35,206 nucleotides of DNA from Stereocaulon alpinum (Eukaryota > Ascomycota > Lecanoromycetes > Lecanorales > Stereocaulaceae), in contig JAEUBA010000167.1 of the NCBI GenBank assembly GCA_018257865.1, forward strand, positions 1 to 35,206, in the 5' to 3' direction. This document shows, piece after piece, positions 1-12,399 of this stretch; the stretch's first letter is position 1, and each line of letters begins with the position of its first letter. A program made the position numbers and the translations under genes. Under the pieces are notes generated by a model. That model was given only the letters and a program-made list of their open reading frames with translations. It did no database searches and was not told the origin of the DNA.

Positions 1-3000
1 GAACTTAATATCCTTAGGGCTAATATTATAAGATATCTCTTCGCGTAAGAGCTAATTAGGAATATCGCTTATACTATTAAAGTTAATAGTAGGAATTAGT
101 AGATTATATTAAGCTAAATCCTCCGTACGCTTTAGAGTAGAGGTATATTCTAACTAACTATTAATAAGGTAGAGTATATACTACTTAGTATATACAGTCT
201 CTTTACTAGCTAGTATCTAAAGCGTCTGAAATTCCTATTATAAGATACGTATATAATTAGATAATATATACTCTTTATATTTATCCTATAATACTAGAGT
301 ATCTATTAGTTAGAGCTTAAGTAATACTATAATAAATAAGCTCTATAGTCCGTAACCCCCCTAAAAGTCCTTACCCTTATCTAGGATCTTATTAGTATAC
401 TTATCATTTTTAGTTAGCCTAAGCTCTATATAGGCTTCTTTCTATTCTATTACGCAGCCGTTAATCGTACGTAGGTCGTTAAAAGACATAGCACCCTTAT
501 AATAATATAGGAGTAGTTATAGATAATATAAATCCTTACTCTTAGGGCTGATAAAGTATATACGCCTAAGGGCTTCGCCTTTTTTATAAACCTTCCACCG
601 CTTAGATTACTTAATCTAGGTGAAATACTCTAGAAAGTTAGTATATAGGTAATCTAGCGGGTTCTTTTTAACTATAAGCCGCCTACCGTTCTTCTTTCTA
701 AAAGGTAGTAGCTAGCTTTAATTAAGGGCTTCCTTAGCGATCTAATTTATCTTAAAGTACTTAGTTAAGGTAGTTCTGCGTAGCTTTTTATTATCTATAA
801 GCTTCTACTTAGCAGTATTATTTATAGCCTTATCTTCGCCCAGATTAAATAGGATACGTTATTAATCCGGTAGATAGATCTATAAGCGCTCTATATAAGG
901 CTTTATTATACCTATACCGAATAATAACAGCTTCTATACGGCCTCTACGGAGCTGATCTAGCGAGCCGAATAGTACTTAGTAATCTTATCTACCTCCTTA
1001 CCTTATTACCTAAGCTGCCCTAAAGGAGTAGGGTTATTATTATAGTACTTGCTACGTTAAGTTAGGGTAATATCAGCCTAATCTAAGCCCTTATAGACGT
1101 ATTTATATAGATAGAAAACCGACTTAATAGAGCTATAGATCTTAATATTAATATAGCTACCGTATTTCTTTAATAGATAGGGATTATACGGAATAACCTA
1201 TCTATTATTAATATTTATATTTTCGAGAGGCTCTATAAATAGACGTTTATACTAAGGGTAGCTCCTATTAGGGGCGAACTTAGTCTAGTTATAAAAATCC
1301 TTAGGGAAGCTCTTGCTATAATAATTCTTCTCTTTACTATAGTATATATTATTAGGGTTGCTAGTACAGCGATTATAGATTATATACTATAGAACTAACT
1401 TATAGAGCTTCTTATTAGCTCCTTTATTAGGTATAAATACTTAGACGACGCTATCGATATCTTTAATAATATAAATCCGATCCTCTTCCTATATAATTAA
1501 TAAAATATAGGCGTATGGCAGTCCTCGCTTTTAAAACTTAATTATAAAGTAATAAGTAATATTAATACTAAGTATATAAAGCTTAAGGAGGTTATATATA
1601 AGCTTATTAAGCTTCTACTTAAATATACAGGCCGTTAGATTATAACGGTACTCTTATATCTAGCTAGGCTTTAGTAGATTTTGAATATTAGGCTACTTAG
1701 GATTATACGTAAAGGTAATAAAGTACTTAGGTTTACCCCTTTTCCAAATAATCGTTATTATATCTTATATCTTCGCCTTTATATATCGTAGGCTTCCTAG
1801 TATTATAGCTAGTAGTATAGTTACTTTAGACCTAAAATCCTTAAGAGAGATACTAGGGTTAGTACTAAGCCTATCTATAAGCCCTAAGTAGTAGTTAGCT
1901 TAGATAGTTTGCTAATTTCGCCTATACTAATTTAGATCGTTTATCTTAATTAAAGCCTAGATATCGGTAACCTAGTAACTAAAAAGACGCCCCCTATCTA
2001 GTATATAACTAAAGTAAGGTAAACGGATCTATAGTATAGTTAGATTTAGAAGGAAGATATTCTAACCTAGAAATATTATAATCTAACTTAGGGTAATAAA
2101 AGATACTTACCTATATCTACTTTATATAAAACTAACGTCTTATTAATTATATAGATCCTCTACGCCCCTAAGGTATATTATCGCTATTAGTATTAAGGTT
2201 ATTTTCTTACTCTAAGTCGTTACTACTATCTTCTTGCTCTAGATCCTCCGAAAACTGGAAGTTATAGCGAGATAGTATACCAGCGGTATAATTACGCTAC
2301 GATATATATAGTAGATAATCGCTAGGAAGCTGTCGACCGGCTAATAGGATATAATTATACTACGACTACTTGCTAAATAGGAATAGTAAGATATACTATA
2401 AAGCTATATAAGAAGGATACTACTCTAGGATTATTATAAGACCCCCCTCTTTAGTTTCTATATAGATATTACGTTTAATACGACCCTTTTTCCTATTAGT
2501 AGGTATAATTATAATACGGGCGACCTTAGTAGACGTAGGGCGATTATACGTACCCCTATTTTAATATTTTAGATTAAGCTGCTGAATACGTATACTTATT
2601 ATCTTAATTAGATATCTTTCCTTATCCTCCTTTATACAATCGAAGTAAGTCTTAAAACCTTAAGTATATAGATTAATAGTACGTAGGATACGCTATAGCT
2701 AAGTAAGGGTAGCTAGATCTATACCCCCTAAATAGTATTACTAAGTATCCAGTTACTCCTATATACCGTCTAGGGTATAAATTTAAGCAAACTTCGCCCG
2801 TTCGCTATTATCTAGTATAAGAGGCCTTATATAATAGTAGACTAACCCCTAGATTTAGAATATAGTGCGGCCTACGTTAAAGTCGATATTATTAGCTACC
2901 TTACTAGTAAAGGAGAGGCTATTATTATAGCTAACGATATTTTAAATAAACTCTTTACTGCGAGTAGTCCTACAGCGTATAGGGTACCTATCTACTAAGA

Positions 3001-3430
3001 TATCTTTAATTTTATAGAGTAAGTTATTTATTTTACGCGCTATAAGCTTACGGTCCTTTTCCAGTTTATTAGGTAATAGATCGACCTCTTCCGGCTTATA
3101 TAATTAATTAGGCGGTAGCTAATTATTCTTCCTATTATCGTAGTATAGCTACTAATTATCAGGCCTACGTTCTATAGGCTAAGACTAAGTAGTATAGTAG
3201 GGGTAGGTATTAGACGTATTATAGAAACCTTTATTAATTATAAAGAGCTTTACGTCTTTAGCTGCAGCTAGGTCCCTATATAACTAAAATATAGCCCTAT
3301 TCCTTAACTAATATAGGCTACGCCGGCGACTAGGGTAGTTTAGGCTATAGTCTTCTATAGTTCGTTCCTAGCAGGCGTAGTAGCGTAGAGTATACTTAGA
3401 GTATACTAGTTTAGGTAGGGGAGTAATTAA
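1..3430 (-). pseudogene. Helitron Rep/helicase ORF, N-terminal and Rep part, dead
   Basis: Degraded RepHel transposase, the nuclease-helicase that nicks and replicates Helitrons. On the minus strand about 2880-2640 reads like the N-terminal Helitron domain (GRTIF.IQGLVYYYIRPL, then ERAKFAQIYTLDG, allowing for stop codons). Around 3300-3400 a segment resembles the Cys- and Arg-rich start of such proteins. The HUH nuclease motif lies at 1504-1524, reading GLPYAYI where families have GLPHAHI: both metal-binding His codons have become Tyr. FPKDFYN follows near 1270-1300. The catalytic-tyrosine motif FYLYKYVYKGLD is near 1081-1122 with its Tyr codons intact. At 1-55 LLREEISYNI matches the segment just before the helicase in Helitron-2. 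Many in-frame TAG/TAA stops make it non-functional. The start codon cannot be placed; 3430 is approximate. Confidence 0.8.
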
Positions 3431-4479
3431 GTTAATATCTATAAACTTAGTAGGCGCTAACTTAGTAATATCTTCTAGAGTAGGAGCTAGTAGAGGGACT
3501 CTTTATAAGATTACTACCTATAACCTTAGATTAATAAGGGTACTATTACGCTGTATCGCTAAATAGCTATAAAGGTAGGAGTTATAGGATAAATATTAAA
3601 AAAGCTAACCTAAATAGTTCCTAGGCTCTATATCCCTTAGTATAGTATTTAGATTATAAGTATTTAAAGCCGCCCTCTACTTCCTCCCTACTCTATCTCT
3701 TATACTACCCTAGTTGCTACTATTTATATTATTATCGCGCTTACTAAGGACTATTTACGCGCTTATCTATAGTTAAGCTATCGCTAGGGAAGGGCTCTTA
3801 GGGGAAGGGACGGTATTTTCGTATAAAGGTTAGTTAGGGGTAGCCCTAGTCTTTCTACTAGCCCTAGGTTATATCCTACCTCTTATCCTATTATTAATAG
3901 TATTACTACGCTTAGTAGGAGCTATGCGAGGCCTCTTTAGAGGTAGTAGAGTTAGTAGGGATAAATCGGTAGGAGTAGACTTATTAAGGACGTAGTTAGG
4001 GCGTTTCTAATTCCGTAGCTTTCGCGTAAGGTACAGCTTATCTATAATAGGATAAGTAGGATTAGATTAAGATATTACTAATAGTAGGATATTATTAGCT
4101 ATATATATAGAAATAATCTATAGAGTAATAAAAAAAGGATTAAGAAGTATAGGTATTAAAAATAATAAACCTTAGGCGGAATAGATCTATATAGGAAGAA
4201 CTAGTATAGAAAATATTAATTAGAGTAAAACTTTGTTAAAACTATATTAATTTTGATAATTCCGGCGTTATTAGAAAGCGTATAAAAAGTGTTATAATAT
4301 ATAGTCGAGTAGATAATATTATATAGGTAAAGTTCTAAGTGCGTATAATACAAAAAAATAAAGATATTTTGATAGTTAATAGAGTCTTGGCATCTTAATT
4401 CTTTTAAAAACCATTAGTTAGAATGGCTCGGGAGATCTATAGGGTCCCAATTGCCGATTTTCTATTATAGTAAGAAAGA
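3431..4479 (-). other. Helitron-1 5' leader, no gene seen
   Basis: About 1 kb between the proposed 5' terminus and the first recognisable coding similarity. I find no reading frame, RNA gene or tandem repeat here. The outer part (about 4240-4460) keeps TG and CA dinucleotides, for example around 4385-4460, unlike the coding part. It may therefore hold the promoter and terminal recognition sequence, but no box could be assigned. Confidence 0.5.
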
Positions 4480-4612
4480 TAGGGTTTAGATTAGTAGTAG
4501 ATAGTATTAAGTTAGAAGATAAAGAAGATAATAGATTTCTAGCTATACTAATAGTAGATATCTTATAGATATCTCCTAAGGATTTCGACCTTAGTATTCT
4601 AGCAGCTAGGGT

Positions 4613-4680
4613 AATACTAGCCTCTAACTTATTAGGAAAGGTAGCGGGGGATACTAGCCTTTAACTTATTAAGAAAGAAA
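4613..4680 (+). repeat. Imperfect direct repeat of about 28 bp
   Basis: Two copies begin with actagcct(c/t)taactta and continue with ttaggaaag / ttaagaaag, separated by a short G-rich spacer (gcgggggat). They may be remnants of LTR or leader structure of the Gypsy element. No function can be assigned. Confidence 0.6.
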
Positions 4681-4688
4681 AGAATTAA

Positions 4689-4707
4689 GGGGTTAGGACT
4701 TAACCCC
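4689..4707. repeat. Perfect 7-bp stem hairpin
   Basis: GGGGTTA, five-base loop GGACT, then TAACCCC. It lies about 210 bases inside the proposed Helitron-1/Gypsy junction. It could be a fold within the LTR or leader, or the trace of another Helitron-type 3' hairpin; no CTRR-like end follows within a few bases. Confidence 0.5.
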
Positions 4708-5732
4708 CTTAGTAATTAATAATTAATCGCTTTCTAAGCGTCTAAAAAGTCTTATTTTTAATATAAAATTCGATAATTCTACTTATATAGGTTAGTATTC
4801 TTACTATAGAAGCTAGATATTACTTTTAGGGGCTTAGCTTCGGAGTTTATAGATACCTACTAAGGTATACTAGAAGGGATTACTTAATAGTATTTATTAG
4901 TATACTTTTTAATAGTAATAACCCTAGAAAGAATAGAATAGCTAGGAGTTCCTAGCCTCCTCTTTTTAGTTAATTATTATCGCTATAAGTTAATCTTATA
5001 ATACGAAGATTAAAGAGTTATTACCTTAGACTAAGTATTAGAGGTTTAGTATATATATACGCAGCTTACGTTAGGGAGGATTTAGTAACTATTTAAGAGG
5101 AATATAATTCTAAAAGAAGAGCTATTCTAGCGATACCTAGCGTACTAGGCTTATAACCTATTAAAATATAATAGGTAGAATACTTAATTATCTAGCTAAG
5201 TGCGACTATACGAGATATATATAAGGGTTAGGGCTAAGCCTTAGTTATTAATAACTAAGCCTTAGGATATCGAATACCCGAATTTTAACAATAACGAGAT
5301 TAATTCTTAGTAAAGAGCCTATATAGTATCCTAAGCGGCTTTTAGGGTTATATAGTATAAAGCGGAAAGCGAGTATTAGTACTAGGCCTAGTATACTTAG
5401 TAGGTTTCTAGTATACTAGGCGAAGTTCTTAGTACGCTTAGTAAGCGGGCTTAGCTAGGGACTTAAAGAATTACGTATACCTTAAATTCCTTCTTACCTC
5501 CTTAGTTATTAGCTCTACTAGTAATCTATAAATTATACTCGTACTTACCTATCTATTAACCCTATAATAGTAATTATATACCTAGCCGCTACGTAGCTTT
5601 ATATAAAAGAGGACTTACTACCTTATAGTTCTAATAACTCCGTTCGTACGGAGCTACTTAGTTAGTAATAGTAAGTATAACCTAAGAGTCCCCTATTAAC
5701 CTATAAAGCCGTAGTATTATATCGTAGGAAAG

Positions 5733-5746
5733 TACTACTAACGTTA
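5733..5746. repeat. Left target-site duplication of LINE-1
   Basis: TACTACTAACGTTA, repeated exactly at 11180-11193. A 14-bp duplication is typical of target-primed LINE insertion and fixes both ends of LINE-1. Both copies are identical, so RIP has not altered either since insertion; the motif holds no CpA or TpG. Confidence 0.95.
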
Positions 5747-6019
5747 ATTGATTGATTGATTGATTTATACGCCTATTCTAGTATCTATATATACTAATAA
5801 GGGTGTTCTCTTATATTATTAGGAAATCTAGGGGGGTTAAAGGCCCTCTAGACGTAAAAGAAACCTTTCTAGAGTCGCCCCTTCTAGCTAAAAACTTTCG
5901 CTTATTAGCTTACTTATTATTCTGCTCTACCTATTTAACCTTACTACTAGGCTTTATAATACTAGTAATAATAATCTCTATTACCCTAATAGGCCCTATA
6001 ATACTCTAGTAGCTCCGCC

Positions 6020-9000
6020 GCCTTTAGCTTCTACTTACACTTAGGCTTCTTTATCTTTAGGGTTTTTATTACTAGTTCTACTCTAATAGGGAGTTTAGAC
6101 TAGGAGAGCTATTCCTTAGTAAGTTAATACTATATTAAGAATCCTAACCTAACTAGCTATCTTATAGCTGCTCTTATACTAGTAACCTTAACTAGTATAG
6201 TCCTAATATTATAAGTCTCTACCTCTTTAATAAGCTCCCTTTAAGTATCGCTAAGCTTTAGGTAGTATAGGAGAATATACTTTATATCTTAATTCCTCTA
6301 TTTATAACTATAGTAGGTACTATAGACCCTTAGTACTCTTACCTTATAAAGGAAGTAGTTAAACCTATTCTTCCTACTTTAGAGTTAGACTACTATTAAG
6401 CTTTCTGCCTTCCTAAGCTTTAGGTAGTAGTTATACCTTTCTCTAAATAATAGTTTATTCTATATAGGTATATAAGAGTGCTTAGGGATAGTATCCTTAT
6501 ATACCTCCTACTACTTAATCTACTTCGCTATTACCTAGCCTTATATCTTTTTAGCTAAGACGCCTACGTCTTAATACTTCTTAATATCTATTTTTAGGTT
6601 ATACTAATATACCTTCCTCCTTATTACTATTACCGCTTAATCCTAATCCTTTGCCTTAAGCTCCTATAGGGCCTATTCTTCCTTTTCTAGTAATAGGGTT
6701 AGGCGTATTAGGCGCGCTCTTCCTCTCCTTCCCTATAGTCTCCTACGGATTAAGCGGTTACCTTTAATTATTAAGGGGTATACTCCCCTTAGTGCCTAGT
6801 ATCTTATAACTAAGGTATTTAGATAGGTTTAGATAGGTATAATAACTACTTCCGCTTCTAAGACCTAAACTAGTATTACCTTATATACTCTAAGTACTAT
6901 CTATAGGTAGTTATTCTATATTATTATAAGCGTCTTAATATACTTTTCTATAGCTCCCTACCCCCTAGTAGGGGTATACTATATTAGAGTAGCGAATATA
7001 AGTATAGGCCTTACTACTATACTATATACCTTCCTATACTTCTTAAATATAGCTCCCTAAGTTAATCCTACTAGGCACTTAATCGCTTAGGCTTAAGTAG
7101 TAGCCTTTACCTTTACCTACGCTATATATAGGCCCTAGCGGAGTTTAGTATTAATATATAGCCCTAAGACCCTAATACTTACTTCTAACTTAACCTCTAT
7201 ATTACTAAATTATACTATCTCCTTTATATTAAACCTTTTAGGGGCGTATAATAGATATACTAGTTTATACTTCTAGGGCGTAAACGTCGCCCCGTATATT
7301 TTCGCCTACGTTTAGTAGAGCTTATAGGCCTATTCTAGCTACCTATAGTTCGTTTCCGTTATCTTACTATATACTAGTAGGTATATATTATCTACGAATC
7401 CTCCTACCTATACTAGGATCTTTACCTTTAAGTATACTTTAATTAGTAGCGTATTAAAGAAGAGGAATAGGATTAGTAATATTAGTAATCCTTATAGGAT
7501 CCCCGTTTCTACTACCTTAACTAAACTAGTTCTACCCCCTAGGGTTATTAATATCGCTCTATCCTTAAGGAAGCTCGCAGTCTACTAGATAATCCCCTTA
7601 GGGATTCCTTTTATCCTTAAGTTATAGAGTAGCCTTTTATAGGATATATTATTAAATACTTCTACTATATCTAGTAATAGTAAACTCGCTATATTATCCT
7701 TACCTTAGTTCTATATTATATAGATTAAGTCTATAATAGTCTCTAAGGCTATTTCTATTAAATATCTCTTCCTACTTCCTATTTAGTATTTTAGGAGTAG
7801 GTGATTTACTTTAGCTATTCCGCTAAGTTATTTTACTATTACTATCTCTAATACTTTCCTAAGTATATCTAGTAGTATAATAGGTCGATAGGCCTTAGGC
7901 TTAGAGTAATTAGTCTTTTTCAGCTTCTTTAGTATTACTATATTCGCTTCGCAGAACTTCTTTAGGTAGTATCTATAATCTAGGTATACTTAAAATACCC
8001 TTCGAAAGGTCTCCCCTATTTCTATATATATCGCTCTTAGGAACTTATTTAGGATCCCTAAAATCCCTAAGGCCTTATCTACTACTAAGTACTAAATCGC
8101 GTCCCTTACCTCCTTTACGGTAATCTCGCTATCTATTATAATAGGCTTTAGGTAATTAGCCCCTTTAATATCCGTTAGGTCTATTAGGGGTAAGGGCGGG
8201 AAGAGGACTCTCTTTAAGGCCTCTACCTTCCCTTTAAAGTCTATCGCTTTATTCCCGTTCCCGTCTTTAATAGCTAGGAATTATAGTAGCTCTTTAGGGT
8301 ATATACTTCTCTCCCTTCCCTACTTAGCGAGTTACTATACTCCTCCTAGCCTTAGTAATACTCTATAGACCCCCTCTTAAAAAGCTATTATCCTAGTCTT
8401 TTATAGGATAGTAACCTTTTTCCTTTTAGTCTAGCGGAGAGCCTCCTTAGTCTATATATTTCTACTATAGCGGTAGGCCTTAAGCGCTACCTATAACGCC
8501 TTAGTAACTCTTATATACGCCCTATTCTAGTATAGTTTAGCTCCGGCGTAGGGTTCCTTAAATAGGATAGTATTCTCTACTACCTCCTATAGTATAGCTA
8601 TAAGCTTATTAATATATAGGTTAATCGCTTCCTCTAAGTCTAATAAGTATCTGCCTATAACCTTATTTAGGATCCTTATATATTTCCGGATCTCCTCGCT
8701 AGTCGCCTCCGTCTCTATCCTTTTCTAAGCTCTCTTCTAGTATACTTAGTACTTACTCTAAGTCTATTCTAGCTCCGTTATAATTAGTATATAATCTAAC
8801 CCTATATTAAGGTCTTCTCTTACTCCATACTTCGCTATTATATTATACGCGCCTTTAGTTAGGAATATAAGGTCGATAGCGCTCTCTAAGCCCCTACTTT
8901 ACTATATAACTAACTTCTCTAGTAGTCTAAGGACTATCCCCTTCTCTCCTACTACTTCTAGCAGCCTATCTACTATTATATAGTATATAGCTCGTCCTAG

Positions 9001-9560
9001 GTTATTCTATTAGGGGTGGTATAGGTTAAAATCCCCTATTATAATATATTCGCCTTCGCTTTCTAAGGCCTCCTTTAACCTTAGGATAGTTATAGGGCTA
9101 TCTACTAATATATAGCTTATTAGCGAAGGGTTATAGATATTATATACCTATACCCTCTCTACTATTAGCTCCTTAGTGTTTTTATCCTTAGTATTAGCGT
9201 TATTTTAGGTTCTCTTAGTCTAAATCTATAATAAGTATAAGTTACCTTCTTAATACTCTACCCCCTAGTTATTAGGATCTATCCTTTTATTTATATAGAA
9301 GTATATTCTAGCCTCTAGGTCTCCCCTATAGGCTAAGTAGAACCTACTTATACTCGTATTATATAAGATTCTATTTATTAGGTTATATACTAGCTCTTAA
9401 ATCGCTAATACGTCTATATCTTTTATATCTTTATTTTTAAGAAGTAGTGCTATTACTATATCCTTCTTCCTCTATATATTATACTATAGTATTTTTAGGT
9501 AGGGTATATTCCTTATTAGGTAAGGGCTACTTAGACGTTCTCCTATATTTAGGTAGTCTT
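6020..9560 (-). pseudogene. LINE-1 ORF2: endonuclease-reverse transcriptase, dead
   Basis: Degraded replicase of LINE-1. The AP-endonuclease-like domain starts near 9495 (YLKIL.YNI.RKKDIVIALLL, then DVLAI.EL). It carries the GDFN motif at 9025-9036, followed by LYHP where families have LHHP. The RT domain follows: DKALGILGILNKFLR near 8040-8085, a clear finger/palm segment about 7850-7970 (KPKAYRPIILLDILRKVLE), motif A near 7640-7680 (LLLLDIVEVFNNIS, catalytic Asp now Asn), and motif C at 7387-7398 reading FVDN where FVDD is expected. The C-terminal part extends to about 6020. Asp-to-Asn at both catalytic sites and numerous TAG/TAA stops make it inactive. The same changes are the expected result of TpG-to-TpA and CpA-to-TpA mutation. 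Confidence 0.88.
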
Positions 9561-9759
9561 AGTAGTCTTTACTACTCCTAAAGTCTACTTAAGGGTATTT
9601 ATTAGACTAATCCTCTCTATAGATAGGGGCCGTTACCCTTATTCTACTTTAGAGAGGGTTATTAGTTATCCCCTCTTTACTACCTCCTTAGTTCCTTTCT
9701 AAGGCTTATCTATTATATCCTTTAAGGCCTTCCTCTTCCCTTTAAAGATTACTTTATAC

Positions 9760-10980
9760 TACCCTTTTAAGCTAGTCCTTCCTAATATCGCTAGTATAGG
9801 CCCTACTAAGTATTACTTTAGGGTCTCTTTAAAGTATTTTAGCTTATACTTAATTCTCTACTTAGCCTTAGTATTCTCCTTCTATTAGATTAAGTAGGTT
9901 TTACTCTATACTAAGTACTCCCCTTTATATACTATATACTTAGGCTTACTACCAGCTCTTTCTATATAATTATTAGTTATATAGTTTTAGGCGTATATCT
10001 TATAGCGGGTAGGGTATTTATACGCCTTAGTAATATATCTATACCTATAGTAGTTAAAGTATTACTTAGGGGTAGCTTCTCTCTCTTAGTAATTATAGAA
10101 GAGGAGGTTATTCTCTACTACTATCCCCTCTATAATAAGCTAGTTCGCCGCCTCTAGGCTTAGGACCTTAATTATTAATATAGAGAATCTCTTCTCCCTC
10201 CTAAGTATATTTAGCTTTAATATAAATATAGGCTATTTAGCCTTTATTATCTCTAACTCTAAGTAGAGCTTCCTATTATCTTTTCTTAGAGTTTTAAAGA
10301 TCCCCTATTAGTCCTTTATATCTATTATCTTTTCTACTCTATAGATTACTACTATTATTATCTTTTAGAGGACTCTTACTAACCTATAGAGTCTTCTTAC
10401 CTATTTATTATCCTTCTCTAACTTCTCCCTAGCCTTTACTAAGGCTATCTAGAGAATAATATCCCCCCTTATAATCCTCCTTACTATAATAATCTCCCTA
10501 GCTACTCCCCCTACTCCCCTAAATATTTATACTAGTTAGGGAAGAGTTATTATAGCTATCTATATCTTTTCGCTAGTATTATTAATCCTAACTATTACCT
10601 ACTTCGCTTTCTTAATATCTTCTACCCTAAGTATAGCTAAGTAGATAGTATTTTAGCCCCTTTAGGCTATATAGGCTATATCCGCCTAGCTATTATTTAC
10701 CCTTTTAGTTAAGTAGTCTTTACGCGTTAGTTAGCTATAGTACTCCTTCGTAGTATATCTTTTAGTAGTATTCTCCTATATATACTCTATAATCCTTTCT
10801 ACTATATTCTAGAAGAAGCCTTATATAGTCTTATTTATATTTACTTATAGTATCCCTTAGACCTTCTCTATAAACTTTAGTAGCGCCTATTCTATAGCCT
10901 TTATATACTATATTCTTTCTTTAATTCTTTCCCTACCTTAAGGGCCTTATAGATCTTTAGTAGGTTTCTACTATTATTAC
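9760..10980 (-). pseudogene. LINE-1 ORF1: Gag-like RNA-binding protein with CCHC knuckles, dead
   Basis: Gag-like first ORF of the LINE, which in this class coats the element RNA. Near its C-terminus (9985-10085, minus strand) the translation reads YFNYYRYRYITKAYKYPTRY. This matches the spacing of a CCHC zinc knuckle followed by the start of a second (C-x2-C-x4-H-x4-C) with every Cys and the His replaced by Tyr. TGC/TGT to TAC/TAT and CAC/CAT to TAC/TAT are the exact RIP outcomes. The upstream part shows no other recognisable motif and has many stops. ORF ends are approximate. Confidence 0.7.
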
Positions 10981-11179
10981 TATCACCTTATTATCGCGTT
11001 AGGACGCGTTCCTTATCTACCTTTACTACTAATACCTCCCTTCTCTCCTCCCCCCCTATCTTATATTATTTTACTAGGTTCGTAACCTAGTGTGATCGCT
11101 CGTCTAGCCTAGTAGGCCTATTCGCCCGTCGTGCTTGTTATCGTCGCTATCCCTTCCTCCTAGGTGGTATTTTCTTAGT

Positions 11180-11193
11180 TACTACTAACGTTA
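11180..11193. repeat. Right target-site duplication of LINE-1
   Basis: Exact second copy of the 14 bp at 5733-5746. The Gypsy sequence resumes at 11194. Confidence 0.95.
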
Positions 11194-12399
11194 TAACCTT
11201 ATAAGAAGAGGTTATTAACTCTAAAGAAGCTATTAATATAAGAGGTATACTTTATCCTCTAGCTATACTACTAGCGAGGGTAGCGACTAAAATAATAATA
11301 TACCTCTAGCCCTTATACTAGTAAGCGAAGACCCCCGCTTTATAAGTCTAACTTAAGAGTAATATTATTAACTTATACTACTTAAGGCTAAGAAGTAGGT
11401 AGCTATTAAAAAGCTTAAACTCGCTAAATTTAAATATATATAAGGGTACTATTATAAGTATAGTAATAACTACTACTATAATACGTCTTATAAGCGAGTA
11501 AGCGTTACTAAGGTATCTAAGACGTAGTACCTTACCTACTATAACTTAGTAGTTATATTTATTTAAGACTATAAGAATTATATCGCCTTAGCCCCTTATA
11601 ATAACTTTTATATAGATAAGGAAAAGACTCGCTAGTCCTTCGCCTTTTTAGTAGATATAAAGAGGTAGACTTAGAGAAATATAAGAGATACTATACTACG
11701 CAGTACTAGTAAACCTATATAAAAGGAGTATACTAACTAGTACTTAGATTAAGTTTATAACCTAGTAGTTAGGTCCTATAATATAGGTCGCCAGCTAGCT
11801 AGGGCGACTATAAGAGATATATAGATAATCGCGAAATTTAATAATTACCTTATAGCCTTATAGGTATAGAGGGATCGCCCTATAGAAGACTAAGAACGTA
11901 TAGAGACCCTATATAATAGAGTAGTTAAAAAGATTACTTTAGAAGCTATAAAAGACGTACTCTAACCTACTACCTATACCTCGCTACTACTATAGTACTA
12001 AGGTATTAAGTAGAGGTTATAAAAACTAAAGGAGCTACCTTTAACTAATAAGGCCTATACTAAGGAGAAGCTTAGTAAGTATAGTTAGCTATATATAAGA
12101 CCTAAGACCTCCTATATAAAGGAGGATAGTAAGAGATTATCCTCTTTAGTATTATAAGGCTATAGGCCTACGCGAATTAAATATAAAGGCGGCGACTTAA
12201 CTAGTAAGTATAAGAAACCCCTCGCTAAGATCTAGTATTATAAGTATAGGTAGTTTAGCTACTTTAAAGGCTTACTAGATTACCTAAAGTATATTACTAG
12301 TAATAAATTATATAACTTAGGTAGTAAAAAGGGAAAAGCTAAGACCTAATACTTACTACTAAAGTATTAGGATTACTACCTAATAAGCGGAAACCTCGC

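Larger units (their letters stand above)
1..4479 (-). mobile_element. Helitron-1, 5' part, RIP-degraded, cut by window start
   Basis: Rolling-circle transposon on the minus strand. The proposed 5' terminus is at 4479, where the minus strand reads TCTTTCTTACTATAATAG straight after an A. This fits the 5'-TC end and A|T insertion preference known for Helitrons, and it resembles the start of Helitron-2 at 26965 (TCTTTCTTCTAATAACAG). Going leftwards come a leader of about 1 kb, the fungal Helitron N-terminal domain and the Rep domain. The window ends roughly 30 codons before the expected helicase Walker A. It abuts a Gypsy relic at 4480; whether it inserted into that element cannot be decided because its 3' end lies outside. 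CpA/TpG are nearly gone except in the leader, which keeps several (about 4240-4460). Element class is secure; the exact 5' end is inferred from the Helitron-2 match. Confidence 0.85.
4480..5746 (+). mobile_element. Gypsy LTR retrotransposon, 5' segment (LTR/gag side)
   Basis: Inferred 5' portion of the plus-strand Gypsy element whose pol lies at 12400-14795 and 34051-35082. The link is the 14-bp duplication flanking LINE-1: removing LINE-1 joins 5746 directly to 11194. No reading frame survives. The Gag product cannot be recognised with confidence, although stretches near 5090-5200 and 5390-5480 read fairly continuously if RIP stops are ignored. No LTR boundary could be set because the 3' LTR is outside the window. 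The first 250 bases carry a direct repeat and a hairpin (separate entries). It could instead hold an older unrelated relic at its left end. Confidence 0.5.
5747..11179 (-). mobile_element. LINE-1: full-length Tad1-like non-LTR retrotransposon, RIP-inactivated
   Basis: A 5433-bp LINE read on the minus strand, inserted in the Gypsy 5' region and flanked by 14-bp duplications. The 3' end (5747 side) has a tetranucleotide tail, (GATT)n on the plus strand or (AATC)n on the element strand. The order from the 5' end is 5'UTR, ORF1 with zinc knuckles, ORF2 with endonuclease then RT, and 3'UTR. Two ORFs, a Gag-like ORF1 with CCHC knuckles and a GFVDD-type RT suggest the fungal Tad1 clade; this assignment is by recognition and not by phylogeny. 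All frames are broken by RIP stops. It is the uninterrupted reference against which the nested LINE-2 can be reassembled. The extreme 5' end (about 11085-11170) retains TG/CA, so it is less mutated than the interior. Confidence 0.92.

Noticed and set aside
4480..5746. A separate DNA transposon or host gene left of LINE-1
   Set aside because: The 14-bp duplication makes 5746 continuous with 11194, which leads into Gypsy pol on the same strand. No transposase or host motif was recognised, so the simpler reading is the 5' part of the Gypsy element.
5803..6009. Open frame of 68 codons on the plus strand starting at GTG
   Set aside because: It lies antisense to the LINE-1 3' end, starts with GTG, and recurs only because the same LINE 3' sequence is present elsewhere. 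Conservation is at DNA level and there is no promoter or family match.
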